Origin: Echinarachnius parma
Lineage: Eukaryota > Echinodermata > Echinoidea > Clypeasteroida > Echinarachniidae
Assembly: GCA_037951105.1 (NCBI GenBank)
Contig: JBAMJV010008113.1
Span: 62,001-126,000, forward strand
Direction of reading: 5' to 3'
Length of the DNA stretch: 64,000 nt
Part shown: piece after piece, positions 44,375 to 57,937 of the stretch
Position numbering within the stretch: position 1 is the stretch's first letter
Layout of the letters: each line of letters starts with the position of its first letter
Notes under the pieces: generated by a model
The model's database searches: none
Seen by the model: only the letters and a program-made list of their open reading frames with translations
Told to the model about the DNA's origin: nothing
Made by a program: the position numbers and the translations under genes

Positions 44375-46796
44375 TATACATGCTACTGTGAACAATAGCC
44401 AATAAGGTGAGACCAGTACATCAAACTCAAGTATACATAAAGCACCATAATGACATCCTCATCGGCCAATCAGTGGTTTACAGCAGCTTAAAGGGATAGT
44501 TGAGTTTTGGTAAAGAGAGTACAGTTTTGGTCAAACTGAATTTTAGTTACCATTACAATACCAATAGCTATAACTCCACCATGCTCAAAAGGAATACAAA
44601 ATTACAAACAACTAAGTAAATAGCCTGTTATCATTTTAAAAGAGCCGTTACAACTTAAAAGGGCATTCTCTAAAAACTCATTGGTTTCAATCATTTAAAA
44701 TAAAATATCGTGCATGTGATGTTTTGTTAAAAATGATTAGATAGAGAGATAATCAACAACTATTTAAAAACGGCTGGTTTAAAATTAGTTAATATTTGTG
44801 GGGCCCCACATTTATTACAAATGGTTATGTGTATGGATATTTCAGCGGTTTCTGAACCGATTTTGATCAAATACATTTTGTTCTGTCATTAAAATTGTAT
44901 GCTCTTTTTCATTATCTCACAAACAAATTATTCTGTGTAGCGCCCTCTATACCAAAACTCAAAACTCAAACTTTTGCGGAGTATACATGCTACTGTGAAC
45001 AATAGCCAATAAGGTGAGACCAGTACATCAAACTCAAGTATACATAAAGCACCATAATGACATCCTCATCGGCCAATCAGTGGTTTACAGCAGCTTAAAG
45101 GGATAGTTGAGTTTTGGTAAAGAGAGTACAGTTTTGGTCAAACTGAATTTTAGTTACCATTACAATACCAATAGTTATAACTCCACCATGCTCAAAAGGA
45201 ATACAAAATTACAAACAACTAAGTAAATAGCCTGTTATCATTTTAAAAGAGCCGTTACAACTTAAAAGGGCACTCTCTAAAAACTCATTGGTTTCAATCA
45301 TTTAAAATAAAATATCGTGCATGTGATGTTTTGTTAAAAATGATTAGATAGAGAGATAATCAACAACTATTTAAAAACGGCTGGTTTAAAATTAGTTAAT
45401 ATTTGTGGGGCCCCACATTTATTACAAATGGTTATGTGTATGGATATTTCAGCGGTTTCTGAACCGATTTTGATCAAATACATTTTGTTCTGTCATTAAA
45501 ATTGTATGCTCTTTTTCATTATCTCACAAACAAATTATTCTGTGTAGCGCCCTCTATACCAAAACTCAAAACTCAAACTTTTGCGGAGTATACATGCTAC
45601 TGTGAACAATAGCCAATAAGGTGAGACCAGTACATCAAACTCAAGTATACATAAAGCACCATAATGACATCCTCATCGGCCAATCAGTGGTTTACAGCAG
45701 CTTAAAGGGATAGTTGAGTTTTGGTAAAGAGAGTACAGTTTTGGTCAAACTGAATTTTAGTTACCATTACAATACCAATAGTTATAACTCCACCATGCTC
45801 AAAAGGAATACAAAATTACAAACAACTAAGTAAATAGCCTGTTATCATTTTAAAAGAGCCGTTACAACTTAAAAGGGCACTCTCTAAAAACTCATTGGTT
45901 TCAATCATTTAAAATAAAATATCGTGCATGTGATGTTTTGTTAAAAATGATTAGATAGAGAGATAATCAACAACTATTTAAAAACGGCTGGTTTAAAATT
46001 AGTTAATATTTGTGGGGCCCCACATTTATTACAAATGGTTATGTGTATGGATATTTCAGCGGTTTCTGAACCGATTTTGATCAAATACATTTTGTTCTGT
46101 CATTAAAATTGTATGCTCTTTTTCATTATCTCACAAACAAATTATTCTGTGTAGCGCCCTCTATACCAAAACTCAAAACTCAAACTTTTGCGGAGTATAC
46201 ATGCTACTGTGAACAATAGCCAATAAGGTGAGACCAGTACATCAAACTCAAGTATACATAAAGCACCATAATGACATCCTCATCGGCCAATCAGTGGTTT
46301 ACAGCAGCTTAAAGGGATAGTTGAGTTTTGGTAAAGAGAGTACAGTTTTGGTCAAACTGAATTTTAGTTACCATTACAATACCAATAGTTATAACTCCAC
46401 CATGCTCAAAAGGAATACAAAATTACAAACAACTAAGTAAATAGCCTGTTATCATTTTAAAAGAGCCGTTACAACTTAAAAGGGCACTCTCTAAAAACTC
46501 ATTGGTTTCAATCATTTAAAATAAAATATCGTGCATGTGATGTTTTGTTAAAAATGATTAGATAGAGAGATAATCAACAACTATTTAAAAACGGCTGGTT
46601 TAAAATTAGTTAATATTTGTGGGGCCCCACATTTATTACAAATGGTTATGTGTATGGATATTTCAGCGGTTTCTGAACCGATTTTGATCAAATACATTTT
46701 GTTCTGTCATTAAAATTGTATGCTCTTTTTCATTATCTCACAAACAAATTATTCTGTGTAGCGCCCTCTATACCAAAACTCAACTATCCCTTTAAG
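44369..46796 (+). repeat. 607-bp tandem array, four nearly identical copies
   Basis: GCGGAGTATACATGC recurs at 44369, 44976, 45583 and 46190, exactly 607 bp apart. Each unit holds about 120 bp of flank followed by a MITE family A copy. Internal junctions read 'accaaaactcaaaactcaaacttttgcggag', while the last copy ends normally in 'actcaactatccctttaag'. Only a few bases differ between copies (for example 44570-44670 versus later units), indicating recent amplification. Confidence 0.95.
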
Positions 46797-46835
46797 AAAG
46801 TTAAATAGTGCCTTCATCAGATGTGACGCCATCAA

Positions 46836-47290
46836 TCATTTACAGGTGCTGATGTATACTCGTCGCTTGAACGATTTAAAAACGTACACCAGAGTCCTTG
46901 ATCTCTCCAACTGGCCGCTCTGGTAGGTTGTTCTAAAGAGGGACTGCTGTGTGGAAAAAGCTTCTGCCTGTTGAGTAGGTTCTAGAGGTGGGTATATTGT
47001 GAGGACATGTCTCGGCATTGCCCTGCTAGCTCGAGTTGATCTTCCTAAGTTCCTATCATGTAGGGTTGAGGGAGCATGGTATTCATGTCTGGATGACTGA
47101 GGTTGGTCTGCATCTTGTAGAGTACTGCACATGTTGCTGCAGCCACACGTCTTCGGTGTTGCCAAGAGACGGAATATTCATTTGTACACGTGCATCTTCT
47201 TCATTCACGCTAATGACTCGTAAAGCTTTCCTCTGGATATAGTCTAGCAGTCCAAGTATTGTTGAACATACCTTGAACATACCTTGAAGG
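46836..47290 (-). pseudogene. LINE 3' remnant (CR1/L2-like reverse transcriptase C-terminus)
   Basis: Minus-strand translation gives LLDYIQRKALRVI then, after a frameshift, AAATCAVLYKMQ and a terminal SLEQPTRAARWRDQGLWCTF-like block. This order is typical of the region following the RT in CR1/L2-type LINEs. At least one frameshift and stops are present, and the 5' part is missing. Confidence 0.65.
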
Positions 47291-47399
47291 CCACACCTCA
47301 CCATCTTCATCGAGAGAGTAGATAGTTTAGCGTGGCAGGGTTTAGGGGGCCCTTTTGAGCCCATTTTAAAAAACCAATTAGAAGGGAAACAAATTATGA

Positions 47400-48465
47400 T
47401 AAAATATTGCATCAAGGATATAATCCTACACGCACATGTACAGTCAAGCTTGCCTAAGTGGCCCCTGCTTGTAGCAGCCAATCTGTTGATAGTAGCCACC
47501 ATAAGTGATTTATCTGCAGAAGAAAAAAACAATGTTATGGAGCTCGTTATTAAAGGGAACTTGTTTGTTCATGTAAACTGTCTGCAATGGCCATTTTACT
47601 TAATGTGTTATGGTGGTCACTATACACAGGTTTGACTGACAATGTTCTGGAACCTATTTATGGATGTAAGTGGTCACTTAACCTCCTAAGATTTGGTCAC
47701 TATACACAGGTCGACTGACAAAGTTACCAAAACTGTTTATGTTCACTTACCTGATGGTCACTATACACAGTTTTGTCTAACACTGGAACCTATTAATGTA
47801 GGTAACCTCTCTACAGTGTCTAAGTCACTAACATGTTTGACTGCATGTACATGTGCACTATTTCTACATTTTGACTTGTTTGCAACAAGTATGAAATGTG
47901 TAAATTGTCATCATATTATTATGCTAGCAAGTTTGTTTGTATCCATGGGTTTCAATACTTGTCGGTTAGCCTTCCAAATCGTTTCCACTGCTCTGTATCA
48001 GATAACAAACTTAACATTCTTGTCATATTTGCTGTACTGTAATCCCGGCGAAGTTTTATCATGCAAACAAAATTAAGTAATATGTCTTTGTCTTTATCTA
48101 TTAACAAATATCATATAATCTTTGTAAATATACTGTTACCCTCACCTTCTTCTTTGCTAACAAAAATTATGCCATAATTAGCTAGAACATGTATACCCGA
48201 GGTTTTTTGTCAATATGCGCTATGCAAATGTCTATTATTATTTGTATTATGACTTGTTTGGTACAGGCACCAAATTTGTATATATACATTTCAAATCTTA
48301 AATCATATCGTTTGTGTAAAAATACTGTAGCCTATCCCTAAACTTGTATACGCGAACAAACATAGACGCGTATACTATATTATCATTCAATGTCATAACT
48401 AGCTGGAACTATCCAGGGCATTACACTGCACTGGTCTGCCGGCTTGTGGTCACCATGTATGGTAG
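47400..48465. other. Intergenic, repeated 'ggtcactatacacaggtttgac' phrases
   Basis: Three copies of a phrase like 'ggtcactatacacaggt' occur between 47610 and 47780. No gene seen. The 127-aa plus ORF here has no recognisable motif. Confidence 0.5.
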
Positions 48466-48664
48466 TCTTTTGACAAGCCTGTCTCGTCTGAACTGAGTTG
48501 AATGCAAGGAACGACTGGACAGCGCGACTCTAATGCACACTCTCTTGGCGAGACACGTGAATTCATCATTTGCCAGATAGCCTCCATCAGGCGTTCAGTC
48601 GTTCCTGATCTTGCATGCAGCGCAGCCATTGCTTGCTTGAGACACGAAGCCTTGTTAAAGGCTA
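48466..48664 (+). repeat. Dispersed repeat, copy 1
   Basis: Shares long stretches with 53278-53510, including 'ggaacgactggacagcgcgact', 'ggcgttcagtcgttcctgat' and 'cagcgcagccattgcttgcttgagacacgaagcc'. Contains an internal inverted repeat around GGAACGACTG / CAGTCGTTCC. Confidence 0.85.
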
Positions 48665-49334
48665 CATGTATGGTAGTTTAGATTCTAAACATCTATTTCG
48701 GGCCAACAGATTCACCGGGCGTTTCGATGATTTTGTGAATCGCGCCGCCTATCAGCTTTGCGCAAACATTCTCGATGTGCGATATGTGGGAGAAACGAGA
48801 TGTAAGAGAAAAGGAGTAAAATAGAGTCCAGAAAATAGACTACCAATATGGGAGCTACATTATATATGTGGCCTGCGTCATTTAATTCAATCAAAATTGT
48901 CAGTGTCTACTACTGGGCAACCGAATACCATAATTCAAAATAACAGTCTTTGCTTGGCCGAACTCCATAGGTTTTTTTTATGATAGTTGCCCGAAAGGGC
49001 AACCACGCAAGAATACAAGTCTAGCTCTGCTGTATTCATATGCCTTGTAAACCTGAAAACAACAACACAAGTTCAAATATAGGCTAGATCAATAAGCTAT
49101 CTAAAGGGGAAGTGAAGAAGTGCATTTTCTTTTTTCAATGGATTATAATCCTCTACTTGTAATATTTTTTCGTTTTATTTACTAGTTTGCAAAGGATATC
49201 AAACAGTGATAGTACATTTTGGTTTGTGACTTTGCGTGTTTATGTTTTTGTGAATAAGTTAATTAGGCTATTAAACTCTTTGTACGTTAAACATGTTTAA
49301 GCTTATTATCACATTTTTGTCCGTGTATTGGTGC

Positions 49335-49375
49335 AGTACGTGTGTGTCTGTGTGTGTGTGTGTGTGTGTGTGCTT
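49335..49375 (+). repeat. (TG)n microsatellite
   Basis: An uninterrupted TG run of about 30 bp. Confidence 0.9.
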
Positions 49376-49489
49376 GGGGCCTTGGTGAATTTGTGGGACC
49401 ACACCACGAAAACACACTCCATATGTTGGCATAATTCAAACCCACTTTAAGGCACATTATACTTGACGATATACATTTATACCATAATA

Positions 49490-51674
49490 TTTGTCAAATC
49501 ATTCTGGCAACGACATTTATAGTACGACTATTGTTTACACTCTTAATTAGCATGCTTCCTATTAGCTACAATGAGCTCCCGTGAATGAAAGTACTCAATC
49601 AATATTGATCCAATAAATGTAGTGTGTATTCATGGGCTGGACAGTCCAACAAAATAATGTAGTGTGTATTCATGGGTTGGTCCAACAAATGTAGTGTGTA
49701 TTCATGGGCTGGTCCAACAAATGTTGTGTGTATTCATGGAGTGGTCCCACGAATGTAGTGTGTATTCATGGAGTGGTCCCACAAATGAAGTGTGTATTCA
49801 TGGAGTGGTCCCACAAATGTAGTGTTATTCATGGGGTGGTCCAACCAAAAAAGGACACACACACATACACAAAATGCAGTTGTCACGCTAGTTTTCAAAC
49901 TTACTGCATGAAAGACACACACGCAAAATCACTGCATAGGGGGACAATGAGGGGGGGGGGGGGGCACGGGGAGGCACGAGAAAATAATTATGCACAGTCA
50001 TAGCAGTGAGCAATACAAATTATCGTGCACTGACTTGGTAAAAGAATATACAAATTGGAACCTGACATGGTGTAAGAAAACAAACTACACGACCAAAATG
50101 ACCGATAGGCATAAGTGCCCCGTTCCGTTTGTTGGGGCCACACGCTAGACAGGTTCCATGACATTGTACTTTAAAATAGGCGTATGGTAACCACAAAGAT
50201 GAAATAAGAAATTGATCATTGCAAGCCGAGACTGCTGACATCTAAACATGTATAGACAGGTTTTTATAACATTTGTTTCTCTGGGAGAACATCTTTGACT
50301 GGCATTGTAGACAAGTTGAATGTTTAGACAGGTGGCCTCAACAACAAGTTCTTTAAAGCGAATATGCATCTGTACTATATTGACCTGTTAATTCTTCGTC
50401 AAATTGTTCTGGTAACATTCTATAGTGTAATTAACTATTGTTTTTACCCTTTAGCAATTTTGCTAAAATATGATCACGTGGTTGAAACACACTCATCCAA
50501 TTAAACAAAATTTATACTGGTCCCACAAATGAAGTGTGTGTCCATGAGGTGGTCCCACAATGAAGGACACACATACAGTGCAGTTATTGGTCCCACATAT
50601 GTAGGGTGTATTCGAAGAGAGGTACCTACAATTCATGAAGTACAAACATTGTTCATGGTTCCACACGAAAAGGACACGCACGCCAAATCACTCCATTGGG
50701 GGACAACGGGGGTGGGGGGGGGGGGGGGGGTGGCTGGAATGAGATTTTATAATGGCAATGGATTCACCTATAGTCACATGAATAATTATATATACTGGTC
50801 CTACAAATATACTGTGTTTTACGAGGTGGTCCCACAAATGCATATGGGACACATACACACACACAGTGTAGAGAAAAGTGCATAGAAATGACCCCCCCCC
50901 CCCCCCCCTCCCCCAACATACTGTATAGGTTATCAATAGGGGCAGGGGCATAGTTAGTTTCGAGGGGCACCCATATCAGGGGACTGACGAATGGTTGTGA
51001 AAGTGGGGGGGGGGGGGGGCTGATCACATTTGAACTGTAATGTATTTATTTCTATGTTATGCTTATGTATTTCTTTGTTTTAGCCCCAAGAGTGAGGGGG
51101 CTGCAGCCCCCCCCCCCTTTTCCGCGGTCGCTGCATATCAGGCTTCCAGATAAACAAATAAAAACATATACATACGGTTTCATTCGTGTATAGATGCTAA
51201 AGAAATAATTTACAACATACATTAACAACAGGCATGGTATTGGTGGGGTTTGTTTTCAGCAACTTTTCAACAGTGCGACTTTTCTTTTTGCTGTATGCAT
51301 ATTTGTATTTTTTACAATTGAATTCAATAGCTTAGTATACATTTGACTGAAAAGAGCTTTGATGATTGAAATTGACACATAGTCCATAAATTGATGTAAA
51401 TTTGAGTTAATTCTTCGTCAAATTGTTTATTTTTTAGCAACATTTCAAAAGGTCAACATTTTCTCGCCGTATTGCATGAATGTAATTTTGTACAATTTAT
51501 TTCGATTTGTTAGCATAAATTTGACTAAAAAAGTGCTTTGATGATGGAAATTGACTCAGAGTCAATACTTTATACTGGTCCCACAAATGTACCAAAAACA
51601 CAGGCGGTCCCACAAAGTGATGCCTGGAATGCATCCCACTTTGAAAATTTTCGGTCCCACAAATACACGGTAGC

Positions 51675-51720
<46 letters not shown>
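49490..51720 (+). repeat. Three diverged copies of a larger unit built on a 'ggtcccacaaatgtagtgtgtattcatgg' minisatellite
   Basis: The minisatellite (period about 32 bp, 7-8 copies) occupies 49596-49850. Single or double units recur at 50515-50660, 50790-50860 and 51565-51675. Each block is preceded by 'ttcttcgtcaaattgttctggtaacattctata'-type sequence (49495, 50393, 51412), showing the whole block was duplicated. Poly-G/C runs interrupt at 49951, 50709, 50890, 51005 and 51108. Confidence 0.8.
51680..51716 (+). repeat. (TG)n microsatellite
   Basis: About 36 bp of TG repeats, the source of spurious ORFs on both strands. Confidence 0.95.
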
Positions 51721-51725
<5 letters not shown>

Positions 51726-52312
51726 CATCTATTTTTCTTTTTGGTGGATATATCATTCCGCAAGGACAACACAATTTTGATCAGAGACAATGGAAGTCTC
51801 TCAGCAGAACAGTTACATAAATAATAGGTTTTAGGTGGATAGACGTTTAGACAGACTGGGAACAGTTACATGATTTTGGTGGGTGTATTTGTTTAACTAT
51901 ATACAGTAGATCAAACGCCTGAAAGGATAACGTTTAATACTACGTTAAAAGCATTTTTGTTTATACAGGCCATTTCATAATTATATTTGTCTGTAACATG
52001 TTTATGTTTTATTGCGTCATTAATATAAACTCTTTAGAAGAGCAGTCGAGTTGCTTTGACGTAGTTGTATGTTTAATACGGTCTGAGCCAAATATAGATC
52101 TGATTCAAAATTATGTATTTGTTGGAATAAGGCCAACAATTCATTTATTTTCTTATGAAATGTATGGAATCACGCTTGCTGCTCAATAAACAAAGGTTTA
52201 TTTTTGGTCAAATCACGCTGTTCCGTCTAACACGTACATATAGCAGAAACTATGGTCTGTGGTGGATCAAATAGTCTAAACTTAAAACGTTTACATTAAT
52301 TGTTATTCAAGC

Positions 52313-52450
52313 CAGTGGCGTAGCTACGGGGGACACGGGGTCCGTGCCACACCCTCAATAATTTGAAGAAGAAAAAAAACACACAAATAAATAAACCATA
52401 AGGTGTGCCCACCCGACATTTCAAGTGCTTCCCCCAAATAAATTAGTCCA
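52313..52450 (+). mobile_element. hAT-like MITE remnant
   Basis: Begins CCAGTGGCGTAGCTACGGGG, the same terminal motif as the 26806-27308 element, followed by 'gtgcc.caccctcaataatttgaagaa'. The right end is lost. Confidence 0.65.
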
Positions 52451-53277
52451 ACAATTTAGTCCAACAATTTTGGCCAGTGATTGCATTCCCTTTGTACTTC
52501 CACAATTATCACACCTCTGAAATATCGCCCAATTATTGTTTCATCGCCCACATAGTTGCAAATTTCTGTTTTTAGTTCTATCTACACAGTTTGTTTTAAA
52601 TGTGTTTCTTGATTATCGGAAATATGTTTTTAATGTTTAATTCTACAAAATGCTTATTATGTAATTTGATAGTATAAGATGTAACATCAAGTTGATATTT
52701 TCTTGCAGGCGCGAACGGGCGGTGGATTTTAAGATTTCACGGGTGGCCATTTGATTTTTCCAATATTTCTACAAGTAACGATACTTATGTTCTGATTTTA
52801 CCACACAACCCTTTTAAAATACTTATTCAACAATATTGATTAATTATTTTGGCCAATATGAATGTTTTCTGTAACTTTCCCAAAGCTGTTATTCTTCTTT
52901 AAATCATTGGGGATTACTATTTATGGCTAAGTACATACACACAACTGGTATCATTTTCGCTTGGCATTATCAGGAAACCGGTGTTTGTTTTATGAGCTTG
53001 ACGGAAACGCTTGTGTATTCAAGAAAAGAGGATAAGAAAATAATAAGACATATCAATTTCAGGCATGATAGAGGTGAAGACCCTTCTTTTTGCTTGTCAG
53101 GTGAAAACAAAAGTATGAATTTTCTGGCGAAATACCCTAGTCCCCCTCAGGAAAGTGTGCTCCTACGCCCGTGGTCTGAATGATACGATAGTGGCCACAA
53201 GAGGCGAGGCATTGTGACATCATCCACGTTCAAATTTCCATACGTCATATCTTGGAAATTTCCTGGTTCTATTTAGC

Positions 53278-53510
53278 CTCTTGACAAGGCATGTCTCGTC
53301 TGAGCTGAGTTAAATGCACGGTATAGTATGCATTATGCAGGAACGACTGGACAGCGCGACTACCCTGCACAATCATTTGCCGAGACAGAGGGGATCGCAC
53401 GTGAATTCACCACTCGCCAGATAGCTTCCAACAGGCGTTCAGTCGTTCCTGATCCTGCATGCAGCGCAGCCATTGCTTGCTTGAGACACGAAGCCTTGTT
53501 AAAGGCTAGG
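53278..53510 (+). repeat. Dispersed repeat, copy 2
   Basis: Diverged copy of 48466-48664 with an extra segment near 53310-53330. Confidence 0.85.
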
Positions 53511-53516
53511 TTCTAT

Positions 53517-54080
53517 TCGGATAGTCGAGTTTTAGTAAAGGAAGTACAGTTTTGGTCAAACTTAATTTTTGTAACCCAAACCTGCACCATTACATTACAA
53601 ACTGATAGTTATACCTTGAAAGGAATAACAACTTAAAAATGACTAAGTAAACATCCTGTTATCATTCAAAAAGAGCCGTTCACACTCAAGAGGGCGCTTT
53701 GTGAACACTCATTAGTTTCAACCATTTTAGATAAAATATTGTGCATGTGATGTTTTGTTGAAATAGTGATTAGATATATAGAGAAATAATTAACAACTAT
53801 TTAAAAACCTCTTTTGTAAATTTTTGAAAAGGGGAAGCATTTTTGGAATTTTTTCAAAGGATGGTTCAAAATTATCTAATAATTGTGGGGCCCAACATTC
53901 ATTACAAATGGTTATATTTATGGATATTTCAGCCATTTCTGAACCGATTTTGATCAAATAAAGTTTATTCTTTCATTAAAATTGTATGTTTTTTCGAATT
54001 TGACACTCAGTTTTTCATTTTCTCACAAAAGAATTATTTTATGTAGCGCCCTCTATTTAAAAACTCAACTAACCCTTTAT
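53517..54080 (+). mobile_element. MITE family A copy
   Basis: Begins GGATAGTCGAGTTTTAGTAAAG and ends AAAACTCAACTAACCCTTTA, with the family's interior phrases 'gagggcgctttgtgaa' and 'tgtggggcccaacatt'. Confidence 0.85.
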
Positions 54081-54758
54081 ATGACGTATTATGCGTGCAT
54101 GTTATTTGTTTCTATGAGGAACTGCAACGTACAAATTAAAGGGAATTTATATATTTTTTTACAAACCCCGCCCCCGTGCCCATGGGAACAACCATAACAA
54201 AGAATCGTACTAGTTGCGCTTTGTTTTGGATACCCGGATGATCATGGAGAGGATTTGAGTTTATTTTTGGTCGAAGTTTTCTTCGCTATAGGAGACTTGT
54301 AAAGCGATCTGTTTGATAAAAAGAACTTTTGTTACAGCCCATGAATGTGTGACCGTTTTTGTATTATGTCTGCATTGTGAAGGATTATTAACAAGAGTAT
54401 GGCAGCTAACTGCTTGTCATACACCTTTGGTGCAAAGTATGAATCCCGAATGCTAGTACCACAATCCATTATCATGGTTATGCTATCGTAATACACAATT
54501 GATACATGTGAATATTTATATGAGGAACTGCAACTCAACAATTCTGGGGAATTTCTCATATTTTAACAAACTCTTCCACCTCCACACCACCCGAACGGAC
54601 GACAGTACAACAAGAAGTGTGACAATTCTGGCTTTAATTAGATACTCGGGGCTTCAAATAGAGGAGTCAATTTATTTAGGTTGATCCTTCTTTGTTTAAC
54701 GATTTCGAAGTTCACCATACATCAGGAAGGGCACACATTTTACGCACAAAACATAACA

Positions 54759-57700
54759 ATGCGAGCTTATTGCGTGCTTCTGGCATCATGTTTGGCTGTT
54801 CTGCAGTTCGTTCAGCAATCACAGGCGCAGAATTCAATAAATGGTAAGTTTTGGGATGGTTTTAATACTTTTATTCAATATTACAAAGTATTCTAATGAA
54901 ATTATCATGAGACCTTGGTTCACGACCAGCATAAACACAGATATGGTTATAATTCTGGTTACAATTTCAGAATAACCATGCGAAGTTTGATTAATTATTG
55001 CTCAAATGACAAGTCATGTAATAATTTCATGATATTTTTGGACAGTGAATTTAACCCATATTACCAGGGCCCCGTTGCAGAAAGAGATAAATAAATTGTG
55101 AGATACAGTTAATTGTAAGTCAGATCATGTGTTCTCAATGCGCAAATCTGATTGGTTGAAACGCGCAAATTTGTGTCAATACTCCATTTATAGTTCCCTA
55201 CTCATCTTTTAAAGTGATCCAAGTAAAGTGTCTAACTCCACGAAAATTACTTGGAGCTTCCTCAGTTCTCTTCTGCCGTGCTGTTTAGCTTATGGTAAGA
55301 GAAGAATAAAATAGGGTTCGATTTTTTCAAATGTCCCTTCAGTATAAAGATAGTTATCATTGAAAATCATCATTTTAAAAGCGTTAGCCAACGCTTTTGG
55401 TAAAACGTACAATTAGTTAGCGATCACGGACTCTGGCCTGCGGAGTAGCCGAAACCTTCGGCAGCACGACGAGTCGTTGAGCTGAGCGCGCGCAAATTCT
55501 GTACCGTCTGTATAGTCCGAGCTAGAGACCACCGAACCTTGTTTTTTTTATGTTATATATACTACGTTTTATGATGGTTTCTTGATAATTCAAGGGTGCT
55601 GATTCCAAATCCGATGAGTGCCAGACATGAAACCTTGAGCGTTTTTTTTTTTTTTAACGCGAAAATCCAAAATGGCCGCCAAAACATGGAAATTTGCCTC
55701 TTTTTGCCCCCCCAGAATGATATAATCTCAACTTAAACGCCATTCTACACAAATAAATCAAATTAAATTTTGTTCCTCGAGTTAACTTACAATATAATGA
55801 AACTGAACATATGCTAAGAGCTGCTTATTATTGTGTTTAGGGCACAATTAACATTCAAAATGGCCGCCAAATCCATTTTATGTACAATATGAATGGGTAT
55901 TTCAATGTACAAATGGAATCGTTATACAAAGTAGGCCCAATTTTCCCCATATGGCGGAATAAATTGTATTTTCAATTTAGTTAAGATTATTTTGTCATGC
56001 TGATTCTAAATCCAAGTGCCAATCAAGAAACCATGAGTTTTTTTCTTTAAAATGCAAAAATTCAAAATGGCCGCCAAAGAGGGAAATTTGCATCTTTTAG
56101 CCCACCAGAATGATATAACCTCAATTTAAAAAAGCATTTTGCACAAATGTATTGAATTGGATTTTGTTCTTTAAGTTAATTATTATTCTAATGAAACTGC
56201 ATATTTGATAAAAGCTGTTTATTATTGTGTAAAGGGCACAATTAAAATTCAAAATGGCCGCCAAACCATGTTTATGTACGGTATGAATTGGTAACAATAT
56301 ACACATGGAATCATTAGTACACAAAATAGGCCAAGTCTCCCTATTGTGGAATAAATATACATTTCTATTGATCTAAGATTGTTTTGTTATGCTGATTCTA
56401 AAACTGAAGAGTGCTAATCACAAAATTTATTATGTTTTTGTCCATTTAAAAAATCCAAAATGGCCGCTCTAACTATAAAATTTGATATTTTTAAACTTAA
56501 AAATCGTAGTAAGGGCATTGACCACACTCACGATCTGCTGCACGGGAACGGATATCGTCAAACGTACGATTATTACTGCAACAAATCTACGGCAGGCCAT
56601 CAGTATTCGGTGATAAAATATGAACTCAATATTCGTTTTTTTCACTAGGTAAACAGTGGACGTTTTCTTTCAAACTTTCACAAATCTTCTAATTGTATTT
56701 TACAATGATATTGATATAGGATTGAAGTGAAATGTCATTTTGTGCAATATCTGACACTTTACATGGATCATTTAAGCATTGCCAGGTACAAACTTCCATG
56801 ATTTTTTCTCCGAAATTATATTCGTATGCTTATTAGCTATATATATATCATCATTTTGCTAATAACACATTTTACACAGTATGTTTAATGGTGGCAAGCA
56901 CATTAATATATTGCTTGCATAATTAGAACATAATGCATACATATACTTCAAACTTATATGTCGGGTTCTAATACCTGTGAAACAATAATATGCATGAATA
57001 TAAAGGTTTTACAATAATTGTTGATGATCTCTCTATTGAAAAGTTATTTCAACAAAACATGACATTAGCATTTTTTTTTATAAGACAGGGTTGAAACCAA
57101 TTTAATTTTGGAGGGCGCCCTCATGTGTGTTAACGGATGACACTTTAATGGAAACTGCCTTGTTACTTAGCCGTTTGCAACTTTACACGGTCAACCAATT
57201 TCTAGCCTATGCAAACTACTGTTGCCATTGCATTTATTACATGCAGAAGTAATTTTTACAATACTTATATCACCCAATGTTGAAGATAAATGGGAATGTA
57301 AAGAGTCGGCAGCTAAGTTTAGAGGTTAAACGATCATGCCTAATACGAATTGACCAGTCAGCTCTGTTAAGACATAGTATGCCCATTTAGGCAAACATCA
57401 TATATTACTGATTGCTTACCCTAACCTACTGTTACTTTCTCAATAAGCAGTTTTTCTATACATACAAAAATAATTTAATCTGTGATATGATTCTTTTTTT
57501 TTTGAAATGATAAACGCAAATGTACAATTGTTCAATAGCATCATTTGGTTTAATGCTCGTTTCTTTTTCTTACTTAACTCGCTCCTCCACATACCCCGGC
57601 ATGTCATGTTCGTCAGCAAGGCATTTCATCCTAATTGTTGCTCACTTCCCAGGAGTATAAATGGGTGCTTGGTCGGAGCTTAAATTAGCCTGTAGCGCTC

Positions 57701-57852
57701 TACATCATCTCGGGCAGCTTGGGCTAGTATGCTCCCCTGGGAGCTGAGATGGTGCACAAGATAATTGTGCGGGTTTGAAACTGTACCTGATGACCAAGGG
57801 TAATAATGCGCTTCTGAATAGGGCAGCTTGATAAATGTCGCTCTATAAATGA

Positions 57853-57937
<85 letters not shown>

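Noticed and set aside
49596-49850. CRISPR-like array
   Set aside because: Eukaryotic context. Unit-to-unit spacers are not unique, and the whole unit varies as a minisatellite. The same applies to 59253-59575.
52923-53183. 86-aa ORF
   Set aside because: No motif, no splice support, flanked by repeats.
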